A stretch of DNA of 64,000 nt from Grammothele lineata (GCA_002150815.3 NDFF03000367.1:558001-622000), one strand, 5' to 3'. Positions 1 through 11,123 are shown, counted from the stretch's first letter. Made by a program: numbers and translations. The notes: a model not told the origin generated them from the letters alone.

Positions 1-2388
1 CCGGGCGTAGGCGAGGTCGACGTGCTGATGAAAACGAAGGCGTTGGTCAATGAGTACTCCAAGAAAACGGTGGTGGTCCGCTGGTTGGATCACCGCGCCG
101 TCCGAAAGCTTGAGCGCGGGGCCGAGGTCTTTGATGCGAGATCGACAGTTGAGTAGGCCGAACTTGTCGAGGGAGAATGAGGAGCCGTGTGAAGCAGACC
201 AGTCGAGTGCGCCTCCAGGCCTGTCCATGAATCGGCGGACCTTGCTATGGCAGTCCGAGAAGGTCTTGCCTGTGACAACTAGAGCAACATCATCCATCGA
301 TCCAACTGCCATTTCGCCTGCCTTGACATCTGCACTGTCAATGAGGTCAGAGTTATAAAAGGCATAGAGGATTACTGATAGCGGGCAGCCTTGATCTATC
401 CCGCTGATGATTGCAAAGAGTTCGGAGACGTAGTCGTCAAACTTCAGCCGTGTGTGACGCCCGTTGAGCTTGACTCGCAGCCAGTCAACGTACTCCACCG
501 GGACTCCTCGCATACGGAGGTTGTGATAGAGTCGATCTGGGCAGGCTGCAGGAAAAGCCGATTTGATGTCGAGGAACACAACTGATGCTGCCTTGTGCTG
601 TCGCCAGGCGTCCTTGATGGTTTTCGTGACCAGGTGGATGGAGTCTGTTGTGGTGCGGCCCGCTCGACCGCCAAATTGATAGTTCGCTAGGAGACCACGC
701 TTTTCAGCCTCGAAAACTAACACATCTGCGACACACCGTGAGAGGATCTTTGACATGCAGTTGAGAAGCGCAATCGGCCGCCAGGCCTTTGCAACCGTGT
801 AGTCCGTCTTGCCCGGCTTCTTGAGCACTACGGTGTCTGATACCTTCCACTGTTCCGGATAGTACTGAAGGGTGAATGTTGCGCGGAAGAGCTTCGCTAA
901 GGGCGCTGTCAGCACATCCGCACAGTGGGCGTATACCTCATTAGGGATCCCGTCTGGACCTGGGGCCTTAAAGGAACGCAGGGCTCGGATTGCCCCTTGA
1001 ACCTGACTGTCAGTGATAGGCTTGAACGCAAACCGTGGCTCAGGATATGGCCCTTCTGGTACAGGTGCGGCACCTGGCGGGAGGAAGAAAATGCTGTGGA
1101 ATTCGCGAGCCTTCTCCTCGTTCGAAACAAGTGTGTCGTGCTGGCCATCCGAGGTAGCCACCTTGATAGGCGGGATGCGCGCGCTGCCACCATCAGTGGA
1201 CCCTGTCTTAATGAAACGGTTAGCATCCCAAATGGTGCTGGAGTCGACTGCGTCTATCCAAGCTTTCCAATGGTCGTTTTTCGCTGCCCGCAGATGATCA
1301 GCATAACGGTTGCGATAGCTGCGGTACTCAGCGTGGGATGGGTGTTTCGGGTCCGATTTGTTGCGGTAGGAGATGCGGCCGAGCCGTTCTTTCTCTTTGC
1401 GCATTTGCGTGAGCTCCTTGGACCACCATCGCTTTGCATGGGGGGTGCTGGACGCAGCAGGGACATGTTCCTCTATTGTGGCCTGTAGGTCCTCAACAAG
1501 CTCTGAGAGTGTCCTATCAAAGGTCTCTCGGTCAGTGATTTCCGTAGTCAGGTCTCGGTCTAGCCGCCGACGGCCGAGTGCCGCATTGAAAGCGGGCCAG
1601 TCCACCTTGCGGTAGTCTCGTCGGACCCGAGTCGGGGCCTCTGCAGCTGAAATCTCAAACACTGTGAGGATAGGAAAGTGGTCAGTAAAGATCGGTCGCC
1701 GGGCTGGGTCCGTTGTGCATGAGTGAAGCCGTTCGAGCAGAAAGTCGGAGGCAAAAACATTGTCAGGGCGGGTGAGGTTCTTCGTGCGGGATGCGACCAG
1801 GGTTGGTAGGCCTTGGGGAAGTGCCATCTCCAGGCCGAGCTCCGCCGTGCGCCGTAGCAGAAATTCAGCCCGCTCGAGGCCCCTGTTGGTGAAGAGGTGG
1901 CCATTCGCTGGATCGTCCCAGGCCGGATGGTGGCGGTTGAAGTCCCCCATCCAGGCAAGATGTCGATCGGGGGCATCCACGATGTGGAGTCGCTGGGTTG
2001 CCCGTGCTGCTGCGTGGATTGCTGTGTCGTGGCTACCATCAACATAGAGATTGAAGAGGTAGACGGTAGCACCATCGACTTTGAGCGAGATGGCGGTAAC
2101 GTCCGGGTGGGGAATGACGAGAGGAGACCAGGCGTCGGTGGAGATGCGCGCATTGACGAGGATGACCGAACGTGCGCGTCCCGCCGTCTCGGGGTCCCGG
2201 ACCGTGGGATAGTGAACGCGCCAATGTCGGGTGGCTCGAGTGTTCTTGAGATGGTCGATGTATGGTTCCTGGAGTAGGAGAATGTCGTAATCGTCGGGGC
2301 TGGCCTTGTGGAGGAGGTCGAGCTGGGCATCAAGGGACTTGTTGAGGTTCTGCTGCCAGATGCGAATAAGTGAGTGCCTCTCCATCAT
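1..2388 (-). CDS. LINE ORF2: endonuclease-reverse transcriptase (partial)
   Basis: The frame runs 796 codons from an ATG at 2388-2386 to the window edge, so the C-terminus is missing. Residues about 1-230 form an exonuclease-endonuclease-phosphatase domain: LLQEPYI near the start, GDFNRHHPAWDD in the middle and FTDHFPI near its end are its usual active-site blocks. The reverse transcriptase follows, with FKAPGPDGIPNEVY near residue 474, the AFP-type block VVFLDIKSAFPA, the QGCPLS block, and the catalytic pair in SMDDVALV at residues 698-700. A RFLGVLIDQRLRF motif near 777 matches the thumb-side block of LINE enzymes. In the family, the endonuclease nicks target DNA and the reverse transcriptase primes on that nick. 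The enzyme would act in the nucleus on its own mRNA. RNase H and C-terminal zinc motifs, if present, are outside the window. Confidence 0.93.
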   Translation of the reverse strand, partial: MMERHSLIRIWQQNLNKSLDAQLDLLHKASPDDYDILLLQEPYIDHLKNTRATRHWRVHYPTVRDPETAGRARSVILVNARISTDAWSPLVIPHPDVTAISLKVDGATVYLFNLYVDGSHDTAIHAAARATQRLHIVDAPDRHLAWMGDFNRHHPAWDDPANGHLFTNRGLERAEFLLRRTAELGLEMALPQGLPTLVASRTKNLTRPDNVFASDFLLERLHSCTTDPARRPIFTDHFPILTVFEISAAEAPTRVRRDYRKVDWPAFNAALGRRRLDRDLTTEITDRETFDRTLSELVEDLQATIEEHVPAASSTPHAKRWWSKELTQMRKEKERLGRISYRNKSDPKHPSHAEYRSYRNRYADHLRAAKNDHWKAWIDAVDSSTIWDANRFIKTGSTDGGSARIPPIKVATSDGQHDTLVSNEEKAREFHSIFFLPPGAAPVPEGPYPEPRFAFKPITDSQVQGAIRALRSFKAPGPDGIPNEVYAHCADVLTAPLAKLFRATFTLQYYPEQWKVSDTVVLKKPGKTDYTVAKAWRPIALLNCMSKILSRCVADVLVFEAEKRGLLANYQFGGRAGRTTTDSIHLVTKTIKDAWRQHKAASVVFLDIKSAFPAACPDRLYHNLRMRGVPVEYVDWLRVKLNGRHTRLKFDDYVSELFAIISGIDQGCPLSVILYAFYNSDLIDSADVKAGEMAVGSMDDVALVVTGKTFSDCHSKVRRFMDRPGGALDWSASHGSSFSLDKFGLLNCRSRIKDLGPALKLSDGAVIQPADHHRFLGVLIDQRLRFHQHVDLAYAR

Positions 2389-2390
2389 TA
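2386..2390 (-). promoter_or_regulatory. TAATG stop-start overlap between LINE ORF1 and ORF2
   Basis: On the minus strand the last codon of ORF1 (TAA, 2390-2388) and the first codon of ORF2 (ATG, 2388-2386) share a base; a second in-frame ATG follows at once. This arrangement is known from other non-LTR elements, where termination is followed by re-initiation to make ORF2 protein at a low level. That this copy uses it is inference. Confidence 0.75.
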
Positions 2391-4094
2391 GTTATCGGCG
2401 GGTTGCTCCTCCTGCGAGCCGGGATCCATGAACTCATCGAGACGCGTCTGCCTAGGGCCTCCTCTGCCACGTGTGACATCTGCACTGTCCGTGTCCTCAA
2501 GGTGGGGCTGGATCTGGGACCAGAGGGTCGGTGGCGGTGGCGCGCGTGCGAGCTGGTCAGCTTCCGGGACCCACGTCGCAGGGTCGTCCGTGATGAAGAA
2601 ACGGAAGCCGCTGTCTGCCTTCCTAGACGCGAGCTCGCATGCACGCTTTTGGTATACTGGGCAGGCCTTGTCCCATGCGGGGTGCTGACTATCGACCGGA
2701 CAGTTCGCACAGCGCCAGTGGTCGGGGTCGTCGACGGTGCATTGCGAGGTGAGGTGGGAACCGCTGCACCTGGCGCAGATCCCAGTCGGGTGATCACAGT
2801 CTTTAGCAAAGTGGCCATCGAATTTCTGGCACTTGAGGCATCGGCGAGGTTCTTCGATGTCGCGGCGGACAAGCACCCTGCGCCCAGCGAGCGTGAGCCC
2901 TCGCAAGGCGGCATTAGCTTGGTGGACATCTGAGAATGTTAGCATAAGGTAGGCGACCCGCTGGCCAGGGCGGCGGCGTTCCGGCGCTTTAACCCAGGCT
3001 GCCTTGACTATCGCGTTCTCCTTGAGGCCGTGTTTCGCTTCCACATCACGGAGAAGCGCCTGGTCATCCGGGAGGAAGTCTACTGGGACACACTCAGCAA
3101 TCAGCTTATAAAAACGCCCGATGATGCGGGCATCCGAGCCCATCTTGCGGGCGAAAGCGGTGGCAATGAAGGGACGGGCAAGCCACTTGCTCGCCTCGAT
3201 CGTAGAAAGGGTGAGAACGACGTCACCGTGGGCCTGAATCCTCGCATCCTCAATTTTCGTGTCCTTTGGAGCTGCAAGTCCGTCCGTCGCCATGAGCTCG
3301 AGAGCTTGCTCTGCGCGTGCGAGGATGACTTCGTCCTTGAGTCGAGTGTCGTGGGTGTCCTGAATCGAGGCTCCCCGGATCAGAACCTGGCGCCGCAGGC
3401 GGGTTGCTTGCTCAATGGCGCGTCGCGTCTTGGTGGGAGCGAGAGCAGGGGTCAGCATCGAGGCGGTGGGGGGGGGCGCACCTGAGGCTGGGAGAGGAGG
3501 CCAAGCTTCCGCCCGCGCGCGAGCGAGCTCTCCTTTCAGACCTGCGAGCTCCTCGATCGCGCCCCGCATTACCCTCGCTGCGTCCTGATAGTCATCCTTT
3601 GCCTCCACCAGGTACTCCGTTGCTCCCTCGACGAGGCCTTGGATCTTGGTGGCATGATCGTCCAGACGGGGAGCGAGGTGCTCCCGGGCCATTTTTACGA
3701 AGTTGGAGGCGACTTGATCCGCTTGCGCCTTTCCGAGGACCATCTTAGCGAGGTGGGCGAAAGCGATGAGGCCCTTGGTGGCGAGATCCGCAGCGGGGGT
3801 CTTGAGTGCGAGGTGGAGGAGACCGGAGATGAGTGCCTCCTCCGTGACCGCGCCATCGCCTTGCGGGATGAGCTCGTTGGTCTGGAGGAAGGCGAGGGCA
3901 TCGTCGGTGGTCCTGACATGCGTCTCGGCTCTCTTGAACAGGTCTGCTGCGGTGCGCTTGCGTAGCTGCGTCGAGCTCTGCTTCCTCGTCGTGGGGCCAT
4001 GCGGCGACGTGGCGGGCGAGGCGCCCGCTGGGCGCGCCGCCGGCGTTGCCCCTCGCGTTCTCTGGTCCGTCGCACGGTCTATTCTCGTGTCCAT
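2388..4094 (-). CDS. LINE ORF1: zinc-knuckle nucleic-acid-binding protein
   Basis: A single 568-codon frame. The N-terminal third is basic and low-complexity; the middle is helical and Ala/Lys/Glu-rich and may form a coiled coil. Three zinc knuckles of the CCHC type lie at residues 419-478: CLKCQKFDGHFAKDC, CARCSGSHLTSQC and CANCPVDSQHPAWDKAC. The tail after them is Pro- and Asp-rich. ORF1 proteins of LINEs coat the element RNA and form the ribonucleoprotein needed for transposition. The stop codon TAA shares one base with the ORF2 start. The ATG at 4094 is the first in frame. The absence of internal stops suggests a young copy. Confidence 0.9.
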   Translation of the reverse strand: MDTRIDRATDQRTRGATPAARPAGASPATSPHGPTTRKQSSTQLRKRTAADLFKRAETHVRTTDDALAFLQTNELIPQGDGAVTEEALISGLLHLALKTPAADLATKGLIAFAHLAKMVLGKAQADQVASNFVKMAREHLAPRLDDHATKIQGLVEGATEYLVEAKDDYQDAARVMRGAIEELAGLKGELARARAEAWPPLPASGAPPPTASMLTPALAPTKTRRAIEQATRLRRQVLIRGASIQDTHDTRLKDEVILARAEQALELMATDGLAAPKDTKIEDARIQAHGDVVLTLSTIEASKWLARPFIATAFARKMGSDARIIGRFYKLIAECVPVDFLPDDQALLRDVEAKHGLKENAIVKAAWVKAPERRRPGQRVAYLMLTFSDVHQANAALRGLTLAGRRVLVRRDIEEPRRCLKCQKFDGHFAKDCDHPTGICARCSGSHLTSQCTVDDPDHWRCANCPVDSQHPAWDKACPVYQKRACELASRKADSGFRFFITDDPATWVPEADQLARAPPPPTLWSQIQPHLEDTDSADVTRGRGGPRQTRLDEFMDPGSQEEQPADN

Positions 4095-6051
4095 TTAATT
4101 TTCTGTACTCTGGAATTATAGGTTGGGCCCGTATGGTAGTCGTCTAGTGCCGGAGAAGCCTCAGATGCCCTCACGCTCAAACGCTTCTCCCCCTGAGAGA
4201 GCGGAGCGTGGGAAAACCGGAGGTGGTGGTGGTAGCGGATCAAGAGGGGTCCTTGCGCCACGATACTGCGCGGTATTGGTTTCCACCTCCGGAAGAATCT
4301 GCCGATGAAGAGGTCTAGAAATTCTGTGTCAAAATGACAGAAGCATGAGTCAGCATCATCGGAGTACTGGTACGGTGGTGCCAGTGCCGCGAGGCCTTAT
4401 TACATCGGAGTTTGCGCGACTTCCGGACCGTGAAGAGGGAACCGCCCGTATGTAATTGAGCGCTCCCTGCACGAACTTTGCACCTAGATTTACGGCACAG
4501 TTAGACATCATGACCGAAGGTACGGTACGGAGTCAAGTGAGACAAGAAATTGGCAGGGATATCCGGATATCGCGACTCTAACTCCGCAGAGACTCAGGGT
4601 CTCATCCAACGATGGTCGTGATCATCTGGAATTCTCGTGTGCGAAAGTTTAGAGTCACAGGGCAGAGGGCAGGACGGGGATCGGAAATAGACAATTGAAC
4701 TCCGCAGGACTCCTAGTGCGGGCACCGGATGGTACTGTGGAGGCTGAGCACAGACAGCCACACCTTAGTCCCCACACGGGTATTCCTTGTCGCCTGACGG
4801 CAAGATCTAGCCCTCCCTTGCCCCTCCACGGCGTTCCATACAGGTCGATCAGCGTGGAAGCTTGCACCCTCTTCGAGTCTGGTTGATCACGTCGAGGTTA
4901 CCACTCATCCCACTCTCGCCGGTGCACCCAGAAGCCGGCTCTGGTACTCGACAAATGGGTAGCCAGGATATCCTTTCTCCCAAAAGCACATTGAGAAGAC
5001 CAGAGGCAAGTGGTGAAACGGCCAAGTAGGCCGACAAGAGACCAGAAAAAGCCGGGTAAGTTATTCCACAACGTTACACGCCTCTTCATCAACTCTGCCA
5101 GAGATACCAATGGAACGATACGTGGCCGCTCAACCTCATCGTGCGCGCTGAGCTCCAAAGCATCGACGGTCGGGGTGCGTGTACAACCTCGAACCCCTCA
5201 AGTCCGAGTCACTAAGCGTGTGGTGCTGCGCACCATACGCCTAGCGACCCAGATGTCCTGTGCTTTAGCATTGCTTACCGTGAGCCTCCCATGTCCGCAG
5301 CGTTTATTTGTAAACCATGACAGTGAGTCCTTTGTTACCGTTAATTAAACATATGTTCCTTAGCCCTTCATCGATAGCACACGACGTTCTGATCCGATGA
5401 GCATTAGTCCCGCCCATAGCGAATGTATAGATGAATGATGAGATAAACACGTACGCCATGGTAACAATTGCGCTTCCCCAATCCTCGACCTCTACTGACA
5501 AGGGACAAAAGTATTGCCTAAGATCGTAATAGTAGGCTCGGATGGATCGACATACCGTGACAGCCACTACTGTGGATCTCCAGCAATATGTCATGTAAAG
5601 GGATCCCAGGACACTCGAGGCCTTCTGTGGAACAACTCGAGGGGTGCGTGACGATGGCAGGCTGCAGCATGTGTGGTCAAAGGGGTGTCGCAGGTCGGTC
5701 AATATTTCCCATCGTTTGATTCACAAGTTGGGCCCTACTGGTCGACCGGCGCTAAAACACGCTGCGTGTCTCGACCCTGCACCACGGCGGCGGCCGATGT
5801 GTCGCGGAAATGGATCAAGTATCGGTTCTTGGGGCGTGGTTAAGAAGTCAATACAAGACACACCGGTGTGTCATGCATCAGGCCAGGCCTGGTCTTAGGA
5901 CGCGAAATGGGCGTCTAGGGACGTTGTTCAGAACCGCCGGCACAGGCCGGCACTGCCAGCGCTCTTCCCATCCTGACCCCCACGTCGTCCGGTTCCACCA
6001 GAGAATCCTGCTTGCTGTTACGCTGAGAGCTGAGTGCGCCGCTCATTTATT
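4095..6051. other. Intergenic: LINE upstream region, no gene seen
   Basis: About 2 kb of lower-GC sequence between the LINE and the next gene. The part next to 4094 should be the LINE 5' UTR. Open frames here, such as a 132-codon minus-strand one at 5304-5702, show no recognisable motif and no splice-linked continuation. It may hold decayed repeat sequence. The promoter of the 6052 gene should lie at its right end. Confidence 0.5.
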
Positions 6052-8019
6052 ATGCCGTCCTCGCAACAGGCTGCACAGACACTCCGCTTGCTCCATGCAC
6101 ATGATATGTCGGACGAAGAGTTCGGGAGAATCTACAAAGGCACGCTCGCGGAAGTCATCGACTTCATCTCGACGAGCTTCCAAGGAAGGACCCGCTCTAC
6201 AGCGTCTAGATATATCCTGCAAACGTAAACTTCCCTTTCCCTCCAACCTGTGTCTGTGCTGATCACGCCTTCTATGTCACAGGTCTCGCGATTTACCTTC
6301 TCATAAGAGACAGCCGGCGAATGTGGACCCCCACTTTGCTGCCGCTCGACGCGCCGAGTCCAAGATGAAGCAAGCTCTTATTATCACTGAGACGTTGCAG
6401 AGCAGTAGCGATGAGCAGTGTAAAATGACTCGCGAACTGGGTTGGTGATATACTATAACGTACCCAGTATAAACTGATGACCAGGTGCAGAACGTGAGGA
6501 GATCTGTCTGCAGGCGACACTCGACGACAAACACTCAACGTCCCTACTTTTGTCTACTCTGGAACGCAAAATTATCATACAGAAACAGCGATTGGATGAG
6601 ATAGCTAAGTTGCTTCACGAGCTGCAGTACGCCCTCTATTCTTAAAGGTGCCAGCCACACTGACCACCCACCATTGTAGCGCCACTAACGCAAGTTCAGA
6701 TAACGCCAAGGTACAGCTCCATAGACCAATTCAATTTGGAAAAAAATAAACCCTACTTTATCCTCTTATAGATCGATCGTGCTGGTATCGCGCTACCGAA
6801 ACACGCCTCGAAGATCCCTCGGGTTGAACATACTCGAGATTTGCTTTCTGTAACGTCAGTTTCCACCCATATAGACTTGTTGCTAATTATCGTGGTGACA
6901 TAGGCCTTGCAGACATACAGCGTTCGACACTCACGCTTGAGATTGGCGGAAAATGATACGATGCAAACCGCCCGTTTGAAAGATGCGGAACGACGCTTAC
7001 GAGATGCTATCTCGAGCCGTAGCGGCGCATCCGCGAATGATTCTGAAATGTTGTAAGTAATCTGACACGCTTCGCGAGCTTTTCCTTACTCTGTCGCATG
7101 CATTTAGCCACCAGCTTGCCTCTGCTGCCAGATCTGAAGCCAAGCAGAGCGTACAATATAGTAATCCACATTTTCGCGATGAAGTTCAGCGGGACGATAT
7201 GGAAGGCATCTCTAGACGCATTGTATGTCCAGCTAGCAAGTTCGCCGGCGTCTGATATCTCATATATAATCTTTAGGTGAGCAAGGAGCAAGAGCTACAA
7301 GAACTCGCAAATTGCTCTGCAGCCTTAACATTGGCGTGCGCTCAGTTTCTGCAGTCGGTGCGTTCCAGTTGCGACATAATTTTCGCCTATACTTGACCTC
7401 TCGCGGTTCTAGACCACACACTTCGCGAAAGAAACGTCTCCAGAGCTGTGTGAGGGCTTGAAGAGGGAGGCCGCGTCCGCCCAAGGGCGCACGGATACCC
7501 TTCGTCTTTCCATCATCAGCAAGGAAAGTTTGAAGCACCATCCAGAAGCAGCTGGCCTAATGGGCGATAGCGTAGTATGTCTCATCATCTCAGAGCCATC
7601 TCGCACAAAGCTCACGATACTAGACTTTCTCCGGGACGTTGGAGGGCGTTCAGCACTTGGCTTCGAGATGTCCGTATTTTCGTCGCGATGGTCATGCATG
7701 ATCCAGGCTTACCGGGAACTTTAGTGGATGAAGCCGAAGCGTTCACTGCCAAGGCCAAAACGCTCGCCTGCCCCGACGCCGGCGCAAGCAGAAGAGCGTC
7801 CATCCTCATCGGTGAGATCTTACACTCCGTATTCCGCGCAAGCGCATCCCGCTAATGACGTCGCCAGACCAATACCTCGATAGTGAAGAGGAGCTCTCAA
7901 AGCGACTCAAGAACCTGCTGGAGCGGAAGCTGAAGAAGGCAGAAGCAGGGCGAACTTTGGTGGAGGACATCGAACGTCTGATTGCGGAAGTCGGCATGAT
8001 CGCAGGAGCACATGTATAA
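6052..8019 (+). CDS. Coiled-coil protein of unknown function, about 9-10 exons
   Basis: Not recognised with confidence. Exons joined by short introns read from MPSSQQAAQTLRLLHAH at 6052 to the end EVGMIAGAHV at 8019. The protein is about 420-450 residues, helical and rich in Glu, Lys, Arg, Ala and Leu, with heptad-like stretches such as TARLKDAERRLRDAI and ELSKRLKNLLERKLKKAEAG. The N-terminal block (MSDEEFGRIYKGTLAEVIDF) has a compact helical look that loosely recalls the head of HAUS augmin subunits, but this is only a guess. First acceptors and donors are canonical (for example GTAAAC at about 6226, GTAAGT at about 7050, GTGAGA at about 7811). The splice pattern between about 7560 and 7670 is unclear: a frame change is needed there and several donor-acceptor pairs would give it. 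Confidence 0.6.
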
Positions 8020-8574
8020 TGACTAGCCTCTGCATGTAATGATACCATGCACGACTCTACGGAGTTTGCTAGTATATTCGACCCGGGCGAGCTGCATACG
8101 CAGCGGTAGGCGGCGGTTGAAGCAGCTGACCATTCACAATGAGTGCCAACGCATGTATGTATGTTTTTGCACACATGTTGTACATCGCGACAATGGAGGC
8201 TACATTGGCAATCTCACAAGGTGAACGTTGATTTGCCCGTAGTTCGCCCTCCACAGGTTTCGTGATGCGTATCCCGATTCTCCAGTTTGCTGCGAAGGCC
8301 TAAAGACCCCCAAACCCGCAGCCGGTGAAACGTGACGTGGAGTACATTATATCATACACGCATAGAGTACCATATACTAACCAAATGTACGTGTAAGGAG
8401 GGGCGAGAAGCGAATAACACTGAGCACAATAAGTACACAAACACAACGCGAAGCGCGGGAAGAGTATAGGCAACAGACAACGAAGGAACGAGTAGAGACC
8501 CGAGACAGCGTTCGAGTGGCGGCGGGGGGCGGCGAAGAGATGGGCCGGGTCGTCCGCGGCTCGACGCACGACAC
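8020..8574. other. Convergent 3' regions
   Basis: About 555 bases between the ends of two convergent genes. It should hold both 3' UTRs. No open frame or RNA gene that I can support. Confidence 0.5.
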
Positions 8575-11123
8575 TCAGTCGTTCTCCATCGACTCCTTCT
8601 CGTACTTCTTCTTCATGACACTCACTATATGCGCGTCGAATACCGTCAGATGTCGAAGCCTAGGCGTGGAAAGGAAGGGGCAAACTGACCTTCTCGAGAG
8701 ATCTGCCCAGACGACAGCCAACCATCGGGGAACGCCGCAACGATCTAGACAGTAACGTCATGTCAGCACGGAGCCCGCCATGGTTCCTATGGCATAGGGA
8801 CGAACCTTCTGGTACAAGTTCTTCCGCACGCCCTGGTCGCTCACGATCACGTTCGAGCCCTCCAACGTGCTGTTCGTTCCCAGGCCCATCGTCAGCACGC
8901 GCACCACCAAACCGCACCCCAGCAGCCACACTCACTTTTTCTCGTTCTCGATCCGGCAACACTCATTGCTCAAACACACCAGCTGCCAAATGAGCCCCTT
9001 CATCTGGTCCGTCAACCTATACCGCCTCGCCGGCGGATGCGCGTCGCGCTTCGCGCTCAGGCCCATCGGGCCCCCCGAGCCGTCCTCGGCGTCGAGCATC
9101 ATGCTGTCGTCGAGCGACGGCCGCGCCTCGAGCGGCGTCGAGCCGATGTGCGGGGTCGTGCCCCCGGGGACGTCGCTCCCCGCGGGCGAGCCCTCGAGCG
9201 AGTGCGCGGGCGGGGCGAGCCCCGAGGTGGTCCCGTCGACGGGGTCGCCGGCTTTCGCGCGCTCGACGCGCTTCTCTGTGAAGAGGAGGGGAGGTCAGTG
9301 GGGATGGGGATGAAGGTGGGAGCGAGAGAGGCTGACCCCACTGCATGACGCTCTTCTCCCATTCTTCCTTGGCCTTTGAGAACCCTTCCTCTGCGAGGAC
9401 ACGAAGCTCCTCGATGAGCGCGTTCTGTCGGTCGACCAGGAGGTTCGTATGGTCTCGCCATATTGTCCGCTTGATGAGTTTCTGCGAGGAACATCAGTAT
9501 GTGCGTACAATAATTCTCAACGAAGGCACGCACAGTCATAGTGAACTTGTTGTATGGGAATAGCCGGGGCATAAGGTTGAAGAAGTTCTCATCATATTCG
9601 CCAAGAATGACAGCCTTGAGCGCGACCTGGCCCAGGATAGGCTTCAAGCTTGGCGGGAACTTGCCCTTAACTTCCCAGTTCTCCTTCGCGATCGCCTCCT
9701 TGAGCACGTCGATCGCCTGTTGCAGGTCAGGGTGGAAGGGGTGCTGCGAACGAGTCAGCCGCAGCGCCATAACCAGGACAAAGGGCGAAAGGACGAACAA
9801 TCTCCACCGTCTTCCGCCGCTTCTTCGCGCCGTTCTCCGACACGCTCGCCACCGATTGCGACTCGCTCAGTTTCCGCTTCATCTTCCCGCCGTCTTCGCC
9901 CTCGGATATGACGGCTATTGGCGCGTCCCGTGAGCCATCTTCGCTCTTGACCTTGCCGGAGGAGGTTGGCGCGCCGTTGGAAGGGCCGCCGAGGGATTGG
10001 AGGGCGGGGAGGGGGAGGGTGGCAGTAGAGAGTGCTGCGGTCACGGAGGCGGAAGGGGCAAGGATGTTCACTTTCCTGGATTTTGGTTTTTTGGTTGTTG
10101 GTCTATGAGAACGGCAAGAGTGAGTACACCGCCGACAAGAAGGAGGATATCACTCACTTGTTCAGCAACGCTACCTGACCACTCGAGACGTAAAAGCCCT
10201 TCTGCTTTGTCTGCGCAAAGAAGGTGCGCTCGTCCTGCGCAAGTTCGGAGTCGTCGATGAAAGGGTCGGTTGTGTCGTAGTACTCCGACGCGTGATTTCT
10301 CTGCGAACGTCATAGTCAGGACGCGTGCGCACAAGCGAGAGAAAGGGTCATGGAGAGGGCAGTAGCCGAGAGCGAGCAAGCGAGCGAGGAAGGACTGCCG
10401 CCTCGGGCCCGGCGTCAAGCGCGCGCCCGCGGGCGGGACCAGTACAGGCAGGCTGCGCGCCCTGGCGCGGATGGCGTGGCCCAGTGCTCGCTGGGAGAGA
10501 CAGGGCGGGAGACTCACCCTCTTGCGCCGTTTCTTCTTGACCTCGCCGTCCACGGCGACGGCGGCAGCGACAACAGCAGCGTCGGCAGCCCGGCCCTCGT
10601 CTTCCCCATCGCTCTCGTCGCTCGTGTCCGCCCGCTTCTCCTCAGGCACGGGCGTCGAGGGGCGCTGGCCGCTCTGCTTCGCGAGGTCCGCGATGTTCAC
10701 CTCGTAGTCGTCTGGGCCCCCGAGCGGAATCTCGAGCCGGATGGTCTCCAGCGGGGGGCGGGCCGCGGCGGCAGGCGGGGACGGGGAGCGGGGGGCGGCG
10801 GATTTGGCGGACTTGGGTTTGGCGCCGGGCGGGGCTGCGCCTGGGGCGGACGAGGAGGGCTTGGACTTGCGCCCGCGCGCATTGTCGAGGGCGGCGACGA
10901 CCTCGCTGGAGGAGCGGGAGTCGTCCTGGGCGTCCGAGGTGGTCGGCGGCTCGGCACCGGGGGGCGAGGCGTCGTCGTCGACGGCGATGGGAGAGTGGTG
11001 CGCTGGCGGGGGAGAAGGTGGCGGGGAGGCGGTCTCGTCGGAGTCGTCTGCCGAGTCGCTGTCCTCTGGATGTTCGTCGACGTCGGCTGGGGGCATCTCT
11101 ACGTCGCTCTGTGCGGTATCCAT
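8575..11123 (-). CDS. HPC2: Hpc2/ubinuclein, HIR histone-chaperone subunit
   Basis: Nine exons (11123-10518, 10300-10158, 10102-9799, 9743-9534, 9481-9337, 9275-8936, 8869-8806, 8744-8690, 8624-8575) sum to 638 codons plus stop. Exon 1 is acidic and Pro/Ser-rich, ending in a basic KKKRRKR run. Exon 2 carries the Hpc2-related domain (residues about 203-250), with the signature YYDTTDPFIDDSEL and KGFYVSSG. Exons 4-7 carry the ubinuclein middle domain: HPFHPDLQQAIDVLKEAI, the LFPYNKFTMT block and YRLTDQMKGLIWQLVCLSNE. In yeast and animals this family joins HIRA in replication-independent deposition of H3-H4. The Hpc2-related domain contacts H3.3-H4. Action in the nucleus is expected; a nuclear signal is likely in exon 1 or in KKRRK near residue 347. 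Length and domain order suit a fungal ubinuclein. Confidence 0.9.

Larger units (their letters stand above)
1..4094 (-). mobile_element. Non-LTR (LINE) retrotransposon, 3' part outside window
   Basis: Two adjoining minus-strand reading frames give the order of a two-ORF LINE: a zinc-knuckle ORF1 (2388-4094), then an ORF2 with an apurinic-type endonuclease and a reverse transcriptase (1-2388). Both frames are open with no stop or frameshift, so the copy is intact as far as it can be seen. The 3' end of ORF2, the 3' UTR and any poly(A) or target-site duplication lie left of base 1. The 5' end of the element is not defined; it may extend some way above 4094. No LTRs, protease or integrase were seen, which argues against a Gypsy or Copia element. 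The family is probably fungal Tad-like or a relative, but clade assignment needs a tree. Confidence 0.92.

Noticed and set aside
5304..5702. 132-codon minus-strand frame near the LINE
   Set aside because: No motif or link to LINE frames.
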